From contig CALNVZ010003434.1 of the NCBI GenBank assembly GCA_940671915.1, forward strand, positions 25,716,401 to 25,780,400: 64,000 bases of DNA, written 5' to 3'. This DNA comes from Paracentrotus lividus. Lineage: Eukaryota; Echinodermata; Echinoidea; Camarodonta; Echinidae. Shown piece by piece: positions 35,515 through 46,235 of this stretch. The notes under the pieces were generated by a model that was given only the letters and a program-made list of their open reading frames with translations, was not told where the DNA came from and did not search any database. The translations under genes and the position numbers were made by a program. The stretch's first letter is position 1, and each line of letters begins with the position of its first letter.

Positions 35515-36950
35515 GGGATGGTGAAAACGAAACTAAATGGCAGGAAGAGAGAGAGAGAGAGAAATAATAGGCAAAGGAAGATGGTTACAAAAATTATTTT
35601 TTTAAGTGAGAAAGATTGTAAATTTGAAAACGATACTAAATGAGAGGAAGAGAGAGAGAGATTTAAGCGATTATAATACATGATAATAGCAAAAAAAAAA
35701 AAAAAAAAAAAAAAGGAGAAATGAAGAGATTGACGTAAGTAAGTTGGTGGAAGAATTTAAAAGAGAAATACAGGATTTTTTCTAACTATGACATATTCAT
35801 TGTCTTGGACTTAAAACAGCGGGCACGAATGATACATGGCCTAAAGTACAGTAAGAATTCAAAGTGCCCCAAATCGTTTAAATAGCCCCCTCCAAAATGT
35901 ACACTGACCATTGCTGGAACCAACCTAAAAAGAGTAATATACATTATGATTTAAGTTTAACAATGTTCCATGTAAACAAAGTTTCTGCTTCAGGAAGACA
36001 ACAATACCACGTGGAACGTGTATACAATAATATTAAGAAAAAAAAAAAACACAACAAAATATGAATAAACAAATAAATCAAAAATAATTGTTTTTTTTTC
36101 GGGGATGAGGAAATAGACCTAAAGGTTGTGAATATTTTAACGCTTATATGCCACCCGGATCGATCAATGTTCTTTTAATTTAAATCGGTTTCTGATCACA
36201 ACTTGAAATGGATGCCAGAGAAAAGATAAACATCAATTCGATCCGACTTGGTTGATATTCAAGCGTAGCTGGCGCTATTGTCTTTGTTTGTTTCGTAATC
36301 ATTGCGCGTGCGCTCTTGATCGTTCATCAACATCGACAGTCTTAATTATTTTATTTTTTTATTTCATCTAAGCACTAATGAAAATAAGCTTATTCGTGTC
36401 GCCTTTCATAACGTCTCCAACAAAGCTTGTATATATTTTATCGATCCAATCCCAGCTATTGATTCTCTCCTTGTTTATAAAAACATGAACAAAGAAAAGA
36501 AAAGAAATTGAATTAATAACTATAGATCGAGCCTATTAAAATGGGGATATTAATTTATCGATGTTAGATTAGGCCTATCTTATTATTGATATTGGTCTTT
36601 GAGTCTCGACCGCGGAGTCTAGCTTTGATGATAGGATAAATATTTTGTGCAACGAGACATTAGATAGTTGTTTACCCATTAACTTGAACAAAGAAAAGAA
36701 ATTGAAATAATAATACCTTAATACGGATACATCAAATATAGATTAGGCCTCTCACGTCCCTGCACCCCCTGGCTGGCAGGGGCATAACTAACTGTTTTTG
36801 AAACCCGGCCGCAGAGTCTAGCTTTCATGATAAGATAACTTAAGTATTCTGTGCATATAGACAGTAAATATTATGATAAGCACATACAATGGCAATGCCC
36901 TCAAATGAGCAGATTGGAATTCTGTTACTGCCACTGAAGAATACGGAATT
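35515..36950. other. Intergenic DNA upstream of gene 2
   Basis: GA-rich microsatellites (35545-35565 and 35645-35662), an A-run (35690-35714), then AT-rich DNA with several TAGGCCTA-type words. No coding segment was found. Confidence 0.55.
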
Positions 36951-36956
36951 TCTCTT

Positions 36957-36963
36957 ATAAAGA
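36957..36963 (+). promoter_or_regulatory. Possible TATA box of the desaturase-like gene
   Basis: TATAAAG lies 148 bp upstream of the ATG at 37105, in a sensible place for a short first exon. Position is the only support. Confidence 0.25.
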
Positions 36964-37104
36964 TTAGATTAGGCTATACAAAAGATCAAGGATCGAGCAA
37001 GCAGAAGGGGCCAAGGGCGGCCCGTGTAGACTGAACGTTTCCCTCGGCCGTACCGTGGGTTACAACATGCATTTTGCAGCTCAGTCAAGCAACTCAGTAT
37101 CAAA

Positions 37105-37141
37105 ATGGAAGGATTCTTCAAAGCTGTCTTCGTACTTCTAG
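37105..37141 (+). CDS. Desaturase-like gene exon 1
   Basis: The ATG is preceded by CAAA; 12 codons (MEGFFKAVFVLL) and one base precede donor GTAAAT. The next exon continues the hydrophobic segment in phase, which supports this start. Confidence 0.75.
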
Positions 37142-38459
37142 GTAAATATTTATCCCTTATACTGCTACTTTAGTATGAAGTGTTTCAAGACTACTTATTG
37201 TTATTCTTAGACTAACTATTCCCAATTCTTCTTTCCTCCATTTTTTGGCAGAAAACTGTTTACAAAATGCGTGTGAGTCAGTGTGAGATGCAGTTTCATA
37301 ACCGCGCGCAGCAATCAACCATCACAATTGATTTTGCATTGTGTGCATGTGTAGTGTGACTACGAGTGTATGTGTGTACGTGTGCCAACTGACTGGCCTC
37401 TGTATTAGAGGTCAATGAACTTAGCTGGCAGCACGTGCTCTGTTGACGATAGCTGAGTCACACCGAGGAATCCGACCCCGAGCCAATACCAAACCAACAA
37501 AAAATTACATGATGACCACGAATGGCAGGCTAGTGGTTGGTTTGGAGTCGGTTTCTTTGGTGTGACTTGGCTATATGCTGACGCACCATCACCCGGCCGC
37601 TTGCGACCTTTTTGTTTTTATTGTGTAAATTTTATAGGTAATCTTATCAAATAAAATATATATTTTTTTGAATAACTATAAAAGATTTGAGCAATTAAGC
37701 AATTCATAAGCACTTTATACATATTAAATATTATTATTATTACATATTAAAGCTCAAGTGATAACAGAGACTTCAAATTCTACATTGCTTTTAATAAAGA
37801 TATATTAAACAACTTTTCTCAACAAATGTTTTGTTATTGTGAAGCATGTGATGCTTACAAAATGAAATTTCGAGGGTTTTCTCATGATAGGCCTAAATAT
37901 TACTTTAGAAAAATAAAAATAAATAAAGTTGATTTGTGAAAGAAAAACAAGTTTTATTTCATCGATCATTGTTTCGACGTCTTTGATAATTATTTATCTT
38001 TACTTTTTCCACAGTGGCACTAATATTCTTGAGATATCTTGGATGTAACGACCCTGTTCTAATCGGACCCGTCAATCCAAATGATCCACCTACCTTACCA
38101 CCTGACGTTCATCGTAATGTCCTTATTATTGGTCAGTTTAACCTTATCATTTTGTCAATTAAGCCTTATTACTCGGTTTAAATTTTATAATAACCTTATT
38201 GTTGTTCACTTTAACTTTATGATCATTATTATTGGTCAGTTTAGCAGATAGTCTGGTTAACCTTGTTATTGGTCAGATCAAATCAGGAGCATTATTGGCC
38301 AGTTAAACCATATTATTAATCATTTCAATAATATATTATTGGTCATTTTGACCCTATTATTGGTCAGTTCAACTTTATAATCGGGCGGTTCAACCCTGTT
38401 ATCTGTCGTTGCTGTGTTCAACTTTAAAATTGATCAGTTTAACCTTATTATTGTTCAGA

Positions 38460-38492
<33 letters not shown>

Positions 38493-41400
38493 GGTCAGTT
38501 GAACCTGATTCATGTGATAAGTGATAACTTTATCATTGTTTAGCTTCATCTTATAATTGATCAACTCAATCTTAACATTGTAAACCTACTGTGGGTCAAT
38601 TAAACCTAAAGTTTAACTTTATTATTGTTCAGTTTAATCTTTTTCTTGGTCATTTTTATTTAATAGGTCAGATTAATCTCATTATTGTTAATTTGAATCT
38701 TGTCATTTGTCAGTATAACCATATTTTTTTTCGTTTAACTTCTTTATTGGTCAGTTTGATCTTGTTTTAGGTAAGTTTGACCTTATTATTGTTAAGTTAA
38801 ATCTTGTTGATGTTCAGTCTAACCTCATTATTAGTCAATTTAACTTTATCATTGGTCAATTAAACTTATTGTTAGTCAGTTTAACCTTAACCTCATTATT
38901 GTTAAGTTGAATCTTGTTATTTGTCAGTTTAACCATAAAAATTATTATTTTTTCGTTTAACTTCGTCAGTTTAACTCTGCCATTGTTGGCTCAACAGTAG
39001 CCAAATCTCTCTCTCTCTCTCTCTCTCTATCTGTTCTCTTTTTTTCCGTTGAAAGGGGGAGGGGGGGGTATTGGAAATACACAAACTATATACGCGCAGT
39101 GCAAATGTCAGCTGTTTAATCATCAATATCATCATCATCATCATCATCTCTGACATGGTTATTATGCAGGTGGTGGTCTAGCGAGGTTATCTGCGGCATT
39201 GGAGCTAACTGAGAGGGGTTATAATATAACCTTGCAGGAAGCAAGTCCGATGGTTGTGACGTATGAATCCATTTTTTGCAAGTTTTTGTCTAAGGATGCA
39301 AGACTAAATCAAAGCTTTCACTGACATGCCTGGGGTCATACATCATCGCACGCCATTCTATTGAATGTTATGAGACAGCAGAGAAAGCATTCACACAGTT
39401 TTGTATTATTTTCTCAAAACTTGCACACAAAAAATGGATTCTGTACATGTCACCTTCATTTGCAAGTTACTCGCTAATGCGTTACATTTATGGTTATTAT
39501 GCAGGTGATGGTCTAGCGGGGTTATCTGCGGCATTGGAGCTAGCTGAGAGGGGTTATAATATAACCGTGAAGGAAGCAAGTCCGATGGTTGGAGGACTCG
39601 TTAAGACGTGACGTATGAAGCGAGTAAAATGCAAATTAAAGTGACAGCTAGGTACAGAATCCATTTTTTCAAGTTTTTGTCAAAGGATGCAAGACTAAGT
39701 CAACGCTTTGTTTACACTTCGTAATTCCGATGGTTCGTTATTCCGAAGGTCCATTATTCCGAAGGTTTCGTCATTCCGAAACACGTAAATGCCTATTACC
39801 TCGATGTTCGTTTAATCCGAAAATAAAAAGGGTTCGTTAATCCGAACATTTGTGGCGTTATTCCGAAGGTTTGTTTTTCCGAAGGTTGTTCATTCCGAAA
39901 CAAAAAAGGGTTCGTCATTCCGAAGTGTTCGTCATTCCGAAAACGAATAGGGTTCGTCATTCCGAAGGTTCGTAATTCCGAAAACGATAGGGTTCGTCAT
40001 TCCGAAGGGTCGTAATTCCGAAAACGAAATAGGGCTCGTCATTCCGAAGGTTCGTTAATCCGAAAATAAAATAAGTTTTGTAATTAGTCCAAAACTGAAA
40101 TAATCTGTGGCGAAGCCGGGAAAATCTGGAGGGCAGGCGTGTTGGAGGGAAGGTATCACCTTTAAGTGTTCAATTATTGTTAGAGGGTGGAAAGGGGTTG
40201 ATCCTTGTTTACCAGGGGCGTTTATAATAAGAATTCTTTCAAATGGGTGATCATAGGCTTCAGGCCGTAACTAGGATTTTTCCGGGGGGGGTCGAAAATT
40301 GAAAAGTGGACCTTTTCTTAAACTCAACCTTGCGAGCGCGAAGCGCGAGCCAAATTTTGGCTCATAACTACCCGAAGGCAGTTTATTTAGTCATGATTTC
40401 TTTTTAATTCCTCTACGAGGTGTTATACATCCCTAGCAAAATATGTTGTGAACACGAAGCGTGAGCGGAAAATTTAACATATATTGCCTCACTTTTGGAG
40501 TCAGGAATCAGTCAATGGGTTTTTACGAACTCTACGAGCGTGAACGCGAGCCGGAATTTTGGCTTTAATGACCTTAATAGTGTATTTTTTTTACTTTTTC
40601 CCTCTTATTTTTTAGATCCGTTATAGGATTTTTTTATAAGGGTTTAAAATGTGAAAAGCAGACTTTTCGCAGGATTGTACTTGCGAGCGCGAAGCGCGAG
40701 CCGGAAATTTTTGCTGTTTATGGCCTGAATGTGGTATGTTATATGCACAGTTTGTCTCTTATATCTTTCTATTTTCTTTTAATTCCTTAACAAGTTAATG
40801 ATCACCTCCCTTCTAATAACGTGAACTTTGCCTTGTATTTCAGGCATTTTTGCCTCATTTCTACTTTCAATATTCCCACACAGAGTGACCAATTCCAAAA
40901 GATGCGGGGCGAAAAAAAAAACACAAATCTTATGAATGCTGTGAATTTGTAGCACATTTCTTTTTAACCTATAATTCGGCCTCCGAACGGAGGGTCAATT
41001 GGACATGGCGAGCGCGAAGCGCGAGCCGAAAATTTTGCTTACAATTTTTAAAATTACATGGAGGCTGTGCATTTAAAGCACATTTGCTTTTTTTTTTTTT
41101 ATTCCTAACTAACAAGATGATATTCACCTCCTTGAATTTGATATGCGAGCATGAAGCCGAAGGAAAAAGCTCTTATTAAATGACTCATAATTACATTTTT
41201 ATTTGTAATCTCTCTTGAAACCAGGGATGAAGGATAAGCGGCGGGGGGGGGGGGGGCTGTAGCCCCTCAATTCTATCTGTAGACACTTACACAAAATGCG
41301 AAAAGATTATATAGTTTTCCGTGTGTTCAGCGAATCAACTTTGTACCCTCCCCCCCCCCCCCCCCGCCATTCCTGCCCCAAATTCTTTTTAAAAACGCCC

Positions 41401-44400
41401 GCGGTCTATGAATATATGCGAGCGCCAGCGAAAATATTGCACACACCTATCTGAAAATGGGGTTTTTTCTGCACTTCATAATTTAGTCAGGAACATTTTC
41501 TCCATCAGGTAGATAGGCCTATTTAAGAATCCGCAGAGCATTGCATAAAAGTGGGGTTTCACACTTTGGTTAACGCCACCTGGATTCGACCTCACAACCT
41601 TGTAAGGCAGACGCTCTATCCACTGAGCCAACACATCAGTATATACACTTATATAATGTGTGAGGCATTAGTCCCGCTAGCCCCCGATACCCCTAAAATA
41701 ATGACACCCTCCTCGCAATGACAACTTCGGAACAACGAACCTTTTTCGTTTTTCGGAATGACGAACCTTCGGAGTAACGAACCTTATTTCGTTTTGCGGA
41801 ATGACGAACCTTCGGAATAACGAACCTTATTTCGTTTTCGGAATGACGAACCTTCGGAATGACGAACCCTATTTCGTTTTCGGAAAAATGCAACGAACCT
41901 TCGTGAACGAACCTTCATGAATGACGAACCTTCGGAATAACGAATCTTCGGAATAAAGATCCTTCGGAATTACGAACCTTCGGAATAACGGGTGCTTACC
42001 AACGCGTTCACTGGCATGCCTGGGGTCACAAATCATCGCACGCTATCCTATCGAATGTTATGGGACAGCGGAGAAGACATTCACTCAGTCTTGTATCATT
42101 TTCTCAAAACCTGCAAAAAAATGAATTTTGTACCTGTCACCTTCATTTGCAAGTTACTCGCTAATGCTTTACATTAATGGTTATTATGCAGGTGGTGGTC
42201 TAGCGGGGTTATCCGCGGCATTGGAGCTAGCTGAGAGGGGTTATAATGTGACTGTGAAGGAAGCAAGTCCTATGCTCGGAGGACGTCTCAAAACAACTGA
42301 GGTGGACATCTTGGGAGAAACGTTTCGAGTCGATCATGGATTCCATGGTAAGTTTTTAAAGTGTGATGACGACTCATTGGTATAACATAAAGATCTGCAC
42401 TCAATCACAAAATGGCAATGGACAATCAAAAACACTGTTGCAAACGCCCTTTGGTCTCAAGTCCAGCCAATAAAGGTGGTATCTCGCTTAACGGAGACGT
42501 CTCCGCGACTTAGATAATGGAAGACGTCCTCATTTTTTAATATTTTTTTTAATGTCGCGGAAACGTCTCTGCGATTCATGAGCCGTCACGGAAACGCATG
42601 GGACGTCGTGATGCGATTTGGGGACTAGGAGACGTCTCCACTGCGGATATCAAAAGCATACAAATTGTAAAGGCATATTTTCTAAAAATGAAAACATAAA
42701 ATCATTTCTAACTGCTTCCCTTTCCAGCATGGTTTTACAATTACTACACATTCAAAGACATCAGGCGCCGATTGGACATTGATGGAAACTTTCAAAGATG
42801 GAGAGCAAATCACTTCCGGTTCAGGAAGTACAAGGATGAGGTGATAGAAAGCAGAGGGCCATACCCTCTTAACGTCATTGGTGAGTTGATAGAAATACAT
42901 ATTTAAAAAAAAAAAAAAATGGCGAATTCTTATTTCTGCAAACATCATGTACATGAATACTAGTAGTGTACTCTACTGTTGTGACAAAGGCGGTAATTAT
43001 TGATCGAGCCAATAGGAAGAAACCTACATCGACAGAAATGGAGTAATTTAGTGAGAAAAAAAGAAATAAAGAGAGAGAGAGAGAGGCGGGGGGGGGGGGG
43101 GGGGAGGTAGGACATGGAGGAAAAAAATGCACTAGTGGCTTCTTCACGCGTGACCTTGGTCGACAGGTCGGCTAGTCGACAGGCTGAACTTAACTATAAA
43201 TACTTCGTTTCAGCCAGTCGAACGTCCCGCATGAAGGAGCCGTGAATATTTATGATGGTATCCCGCTTCCCATGAGACGGATTTGAGACGGATATGGGAC
43301 AACTTTGAGAAGTATTTAGGCGGTTTTGGAACTTGTTGCGGAGATGTCTCAGAGACGTCTCCTCGATGGAAAAAAAAAATATCTGAGACATCTCCTCGAC
43401 GGAAAAACATATCGAGTACGTCTCCGCAACGGAAAATTTATTGGAGACGTCTTCGCAACGGAAAAATTATCGGAGACGTCTCTGCGACGTAAAAAAATAT
43501 CAGAGACGTCTTTTAGTGTCCGAGTATAGCAGAGAAGTCTCCGCGAAGTGAGATACCAACATTATTCTCAACCTCATGGAGACGGCATGTCTGTACAATT
43601 CGAAACCACTTCTGAGCCGATGGCGTGATTGTTATTCTTTGAAGACTCCTTGACCGATGTTTTTTTTCCTTGATCTCACAGCAACGCTCCTGAAGAGTCC
43701 AAACTTCAAGATAGCCAACACCCTGGACATCATACGTATCTCGGTCCGTTTTGCGTATTACAATCACGATACCATCTACCAAACCTACGGAAACATTACG
43801 TTTGGTAAGTACTCTCCTTAAATTGGTTGCAGTATTTGGTTGGTTGGTTGGGATCAGCGGTAACGCTCATTATCAACCTACAAACTGACTCTGATCAGAC
43901 TCAGGGGTCGAGTCCGAGCCACTTTGTCAATAGTGACGTAAAAGGCTAGTCCCAGGCAAACATAATCAGAATTATGTGCTTTATTGATACACTGTCTGTC
44001 AAAAGCCTATCAAAAATATTCGGCAAATTGGGAAGGTTCAAATATGGATAAACTTCGCTTACAGCACAAGAACTTTTCCTGAACCGTTGCGTTTTTGCTA
44101 CTGAATATACTTGTGTTGCGTTGATCCATGTCTTGATACAATATTTCGAAGATGTTACACGTTTGTACCAATTTCAGAGAGATTTTAATTCCGTTTCTTG
44201 TCTTCTTCTGCTAGATGACTGGGCTGAGTTAGACGGTGTACCAGCTTGGTTCGCTGATACCGTGCTCCGTCCAGCTCTGTCAGTGACTTTCAACGAGCGA
44301 AATGTGATCAACGCAGCGGAGATTTTAATGTATTCTCACTTTTATTTCACTGGTGATGATAAGGTTAGAATTGTATCTATACAGTTTTAGATATCTTACA

Positions 44401-46235
44401 AGATTATAGGTACATTTTGAACAAAAAGAGAAACTTACAAGAAAAAGTATTCAAGCATTGGAAGATCGATGGATCACTTGTCTAGTTATCAGGAGGTCTT
44501 GGGTTCATGTCCCAATAGAATGTCCTTTTCCTTGCTCATTTTTTTAAATAAAGATTATAGCTAATTACACGACTTTGTATGTTGTAATAATTTATCCATG
44601 TCTATTAGATTTCATGATTACTTAGTATTCTGAAGTCGAGTCAACTCCGGTAAGCCAGATTTTGGAGTCGAAAACATTTACTTTTCCGATTTGTTGAAAT
44701 GAAAGTTCTGTTTAACTATATTTTGATAATAGACAGTTAAATGTGAATTTCCATTATAGCGAAATATAAAATCAGTGTAGAAATGGATCATGTTTCTCGA
44801 CTCTATAAGTTAACACAGGTCCACATTTTACTGGCATTATTGTAAGACGATATAAGTAAATCCCAAATCTCCCAGAGTTTTTAATCTATGTTGGAGATAT
44901 GATAATGATCAATGAAGAATCAATATTATTCTAACTTATCTTATCTTCTAACAGGCCGATCAACGCACAATAGCTACAGTGGATCACCGCTCAGCTGTCT
45001 TTGATCCTTGGGAACACCGACTAAAGTCCCTTGGAGTTCGGTAAGTTCATATGGTTGGTAGGGTGATAATATGAAAACCACCTAAGGCTGGGGGTTCACG
45101 GGACACTCGAACGTTTTCGAATTTCCGAAGGATAACATATCAAAGTCCTACAGTTGTTTTCATTAAGCAGCAGAAGCTTTTTTCATTCGGTAAAACCATT
45201 TGCTGCATACAAAAAACGACTGTTGGCTTTGGCATTCCCATATGTGCGTGTCCCGTTAAAAAAACCCTTCTTATTTGAAATTCATAAATAGATCATGATA
45301 CATTACTACTACTTCCTCTTCGTTCACACAAATGTTTAGCCAGTATGGCAACACTTTCAAGAACGTAGTGAGAATTGTAAAAGGGGTATCAGGAAAAATA
45401 GGGCCTAGTCCCCATTATACCATGCATCGAAACGTTCTCACCTGTAATCAGCTTGCATTATCATTTCTCTTACAGGATAGAAACCGGTTCTTCTGTCAAT
45501 GACCTGAGGTTGGATGATAAGAGCAATCTGATATCTGGAATATCACCCGATACATCTTATGATCACGTGATATTAGCCGCCGACTTATCTGCAGTTAAAG
45601 CGATTTTCACCGAAACGTTGCGAAAATTTCCGAAGAACGAACACATTGCTTGCATCCAGAACAGATTGCAGCAACTCCCCATGGCACCGCCGTATAAAGT
45701 AATTAGGGTGTGGTTCGATAAACAGATGACGTCATCACATCCCGCCATTTTACAAACATCCGAATTTCATCCAATCAACTTGGTTGTTCAGTATCACCTG
45801 ATCGAGAAGAAGTCACGTGAGTGGAGTCTGCGAACTGGTGGTTCTATCATTGAGTTTCATTTGTACGCTTGGGAGTATGGTGACGTGAAGGATGAAGATG
45901 TGTGGGGGATAATTTCACCAACCGTGAGGGAAATTTTACCTGAAATATTCGAGACGGACTTCAAAATCTTAGGTTATTTTATCCATTCTGGAACAAACTT
46001 TGCATCGTTCTCGACTAATCTTGAACACATCCGACCGACCGTAACGTTTCCCTCTGAGTGTGGCATCTCAAACCTCAACTTTGCAGGAGATTGGTTGCAC
46101 ACGGACTACCCCTCAGCTTTAATGGAACGTGCCGTGTCAACTGGCAGACTTGCAGCCAATCAGATTCTTCTTTCAGATCACGTGAGACAAGCTTCCATGC
46201 TCGTGCAGAGTAACTATGGCCCAGGTTATATATGA
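37105..46235 (+). CDS. FAD-dependent carotenoid-desaturase-like oxidoreductase (CrtU/ZDS-type), 8 exons
   Basis: Eight exons (37105-37141, 38015-38131, 42192-42347, 42728-42880, 43682-43804, 44215-44363, 44955-45040, 45476-46235) join into 1581 nt, 526 residues plus stop, without any frame break; all junctions are GT/AG. An N-terminal hydrophobic segment (FKAVFVLLVALIFLRYLGC) suggests a signal anchor. Then comes the dinucleotide motif VLIIGGGLAGLSAALELAER (about residues 48-67), the acidic end of the Rossmann unit (VTVKEASPMLGGR), FHAWFYNYYTFKDIRRRLD, AEILMYSHFYF and, near the end, FAGDWLHTDYPSALMERAVS. The last motif and FHAWFYNYY are those of the isorenieratene-synthase (CrtU)/zeta-carotene-desaturase branch of the amine-oxidase superfamily. 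A redox step on a polyene or isoprenoid is likely; the substrate is unknown. AATAAA candidates lie near 46790 and 47085. Confidence 0.88.
38015..38131 (+). CDS. Desaturase-like gene exon 2
   Basis: Acceptor TTTTTCCACAG; encodes VALIFLRYLGCNDPVLIGP through HRNVLIIG and ends in the middle of the FAD-binding glycine motif. The donor is the weak-looking GTCAGT, and the same CCTTATTATTGGTCAGT word is then repeated through the intron. Confidence 0.85.
38110..38985. repeat. Degenerate minisatellite containing the exon-2 donor sequence
   Basis: Units close to CTTATTATTGGTCAGTTTAA (about 20-28 bp, with variable spacers) recur from the exon-2/intron-2 boundary to about 38980. A (TA)n/T-run lies at 38459-38492, and a CT-run and CATCAT run follow at 39005-39150. 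Confidence 0.8.
39170..39324 (+). pseudogene. Decayed copy 1 of the FAD-motif exon
   Basis: After the same acceptor TTATTATGCAG the frame reads GGGLARLSAALELTERGYNI and then leaves homology after SPMV, running to a stop at 39322-39324. The third glycine of the GxGxxG motif is Arg. No donor is seen at the position used by the intact exon at 42192-42347. Confidence 0.75.
39505..39612 (+). pseudogene. Decayed copy 2 of the FAD-motif exon
   Basis: After TTATTATGCAG the frame reads GDGLAGLSAALELAERGYNI, then SPMVGGLVKT and a stop. The first motif glycine pair is broken (GDG) and the exon lacks its 3' half. About 190 bp of upstream intron (from GGCATGCCTGGGGTCA-type words) is also shared with the intact exon, so a genomic block was duplicated. 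Confidence 0.8.
40310..41190. repeat. Repeated GCGAGCGCGAAGCGCGAGCC words
   Basis: The near-palindrome GAGCGCGAAGCGCGAGCC occurs at about 40327, 40686 and 41011 with weaker copies near 40450, 40540 and 41146, each followed by AAAATTTTGGCT-type sequence and spaced about 130-370 bp. The inverse form is seen at 61240-62250. Confidence 0.75.
41570..41638 (-). ncRNA. tRNA-derived SINE head
   Basis: On the minus strand the sequence reads TTGGCTCAGTGGATAGAGCG (A box) and GTGAGGTCGAATCC (B box), with an anticodon-loop-like CTTACAA between them. It lacks a clean acceptor stem and lies within a transposon, so a SINE is more likely than a functional tRNA. Confidence 0.6.
42192..42347 (+). CDS. Desaturase-like gene exon 3 (intact FAD-motif exon)
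   Basis: Acceptor TTATTATGCAG, donor GTAAGT. Encodes GGLAGLSAALELAERGYNV, VKEASPMLGGRLKTT and ETFRVDHGFH. It is the only one of the three copies that keeps the glycine motif and a donor. Confidence 0.92.
42475..42660. repeat. GAGACGTCTC-cluster repeat (copy 2) in intron 3
   Basis: It opens with GGTGGTATCTCGCTTAACGG, the inverse of the edge found at 1301-1318, and contains GGAGACGTCTCCGCGAC, GGAAACGTCTCTGCGA and GGAGACGTCTCCACTGCGG. Confidence 0.65.
42728..42880 (+). CDS. Desaturase-like gene exon 4
   Basis: Acceptor CTTTCCAG, donor GTGAGT; encodes AWFYNYYTFKDIRRRLDIDG through RGPYPLNVI. Phase 1 on both sides. Confidence 0.9.
43245..43560. repeat. GAGACGTCTC-cluster repeat (copy 3) in intron 4
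   Basis: Bounded by GATGGTATCCCGCTTCCCATG (left) and GCGAAGTGAGATACCAAC (right), which are inverse of each other, with at least seven GAGACGTCTC/GAGACATCTC words inside spaced by CGACGGAAAAA-type spacers. Confidence 0.7.
43682..43804 (+). CDS. Desaturase-like gene exon 5
   Basis: Acceptor TGATCTCACAG, donor GTAAGT; encodes TLLKSPNFKIANTLDIIRIS and YNHDTIYQTYGNITF. Confidence 0.9.
43845..43930 (+). ncRNA. Possible tRNA-like SINE fragment
   Basis: GGGATCAGCGGTAACGCTC could be an A-box region and GGGGTCGAGTCC is a good B-box match, about 50 bp apart. A similar weak case (TTGGGTTCATGTCCC) lies near 44500. Weak support. Confidence 0.25.
44215..44363 (+). CDS. Desaturase-like gene exon 6
   Basis: Acceptor CTTCTTCTGCTAG, donor GTTAGA; encodes DDWAELDGVPAWFADTVLRP and NAAEILMYSHFYFTGDDK; ends in phase 0. 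Confidence 0.9.
44955..45040 (+). CDS. Desaturase-like gene exon 7
   Basis: Acceptor TTATCTTCTAACAG, donor GTAAGT; encodes ADQRTIATVDHRSAVFDPWE and HRLKSLGV. It is too short to stand out as an open frame but fits both phase and family sequence. Confidence 0.88.
45476..46235 (+). CDS. Desaturase-like gene exon 8 and stop
   Basis: Acceptor TTTCTCTTACAG at 45475. Encodes the long C-terminal part: YDHVILAADLSAVKAIF, FAGDWLHTDYPSALMERAVS and TGRLAANQILL, then a short tail ending GPGYI and TGA. Confidence 0.93.

Larger units (their letters stand above)
39710..41999. mobile_element. Foldback element with TTCCGAAGGTTCGT array arms
   Basis: The left arm (39715-40080) is a tandem array of TTCGTCATTCCGAAGG-type units and the right arm (41710-41995) is the inverse (CCTTCGGAATGACGAA). 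The flanks CAACGCTTT (39701-39709) and CAACGCGTT (42000-42008) look like a 9 bp target duplication with one mismatch. The outermost bases (GTTTACACTTCGTAATTCCG versus the inverse GTAAGCACCCGTTATTCCG) are also inverted. The interior carries several AGCGCGAAGCGCGAGCC words and a SINE. It splits the duplicated intron block upstream of exon 3. Confidence 0.75.

Noticed and set aside
41570-41638. Functional tRNA gene (Val-like TAC anticodon)
   Set aside because: No matching acceptor stem and location within a transposon; SINE head is more likely.
39715-41990. TTCCGAA arrays considered as a CRISPR array
   Set aside because: Units are contiguous and imperfect without unique spacers, arms are inverted, and the host is a eukaryote.
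43283-43529. Frames with repeated SETSPRRK units
   Set aside because: Translation of the GAGACGTCTC cluster; the same repeat occurs outside any frame elsewhere.
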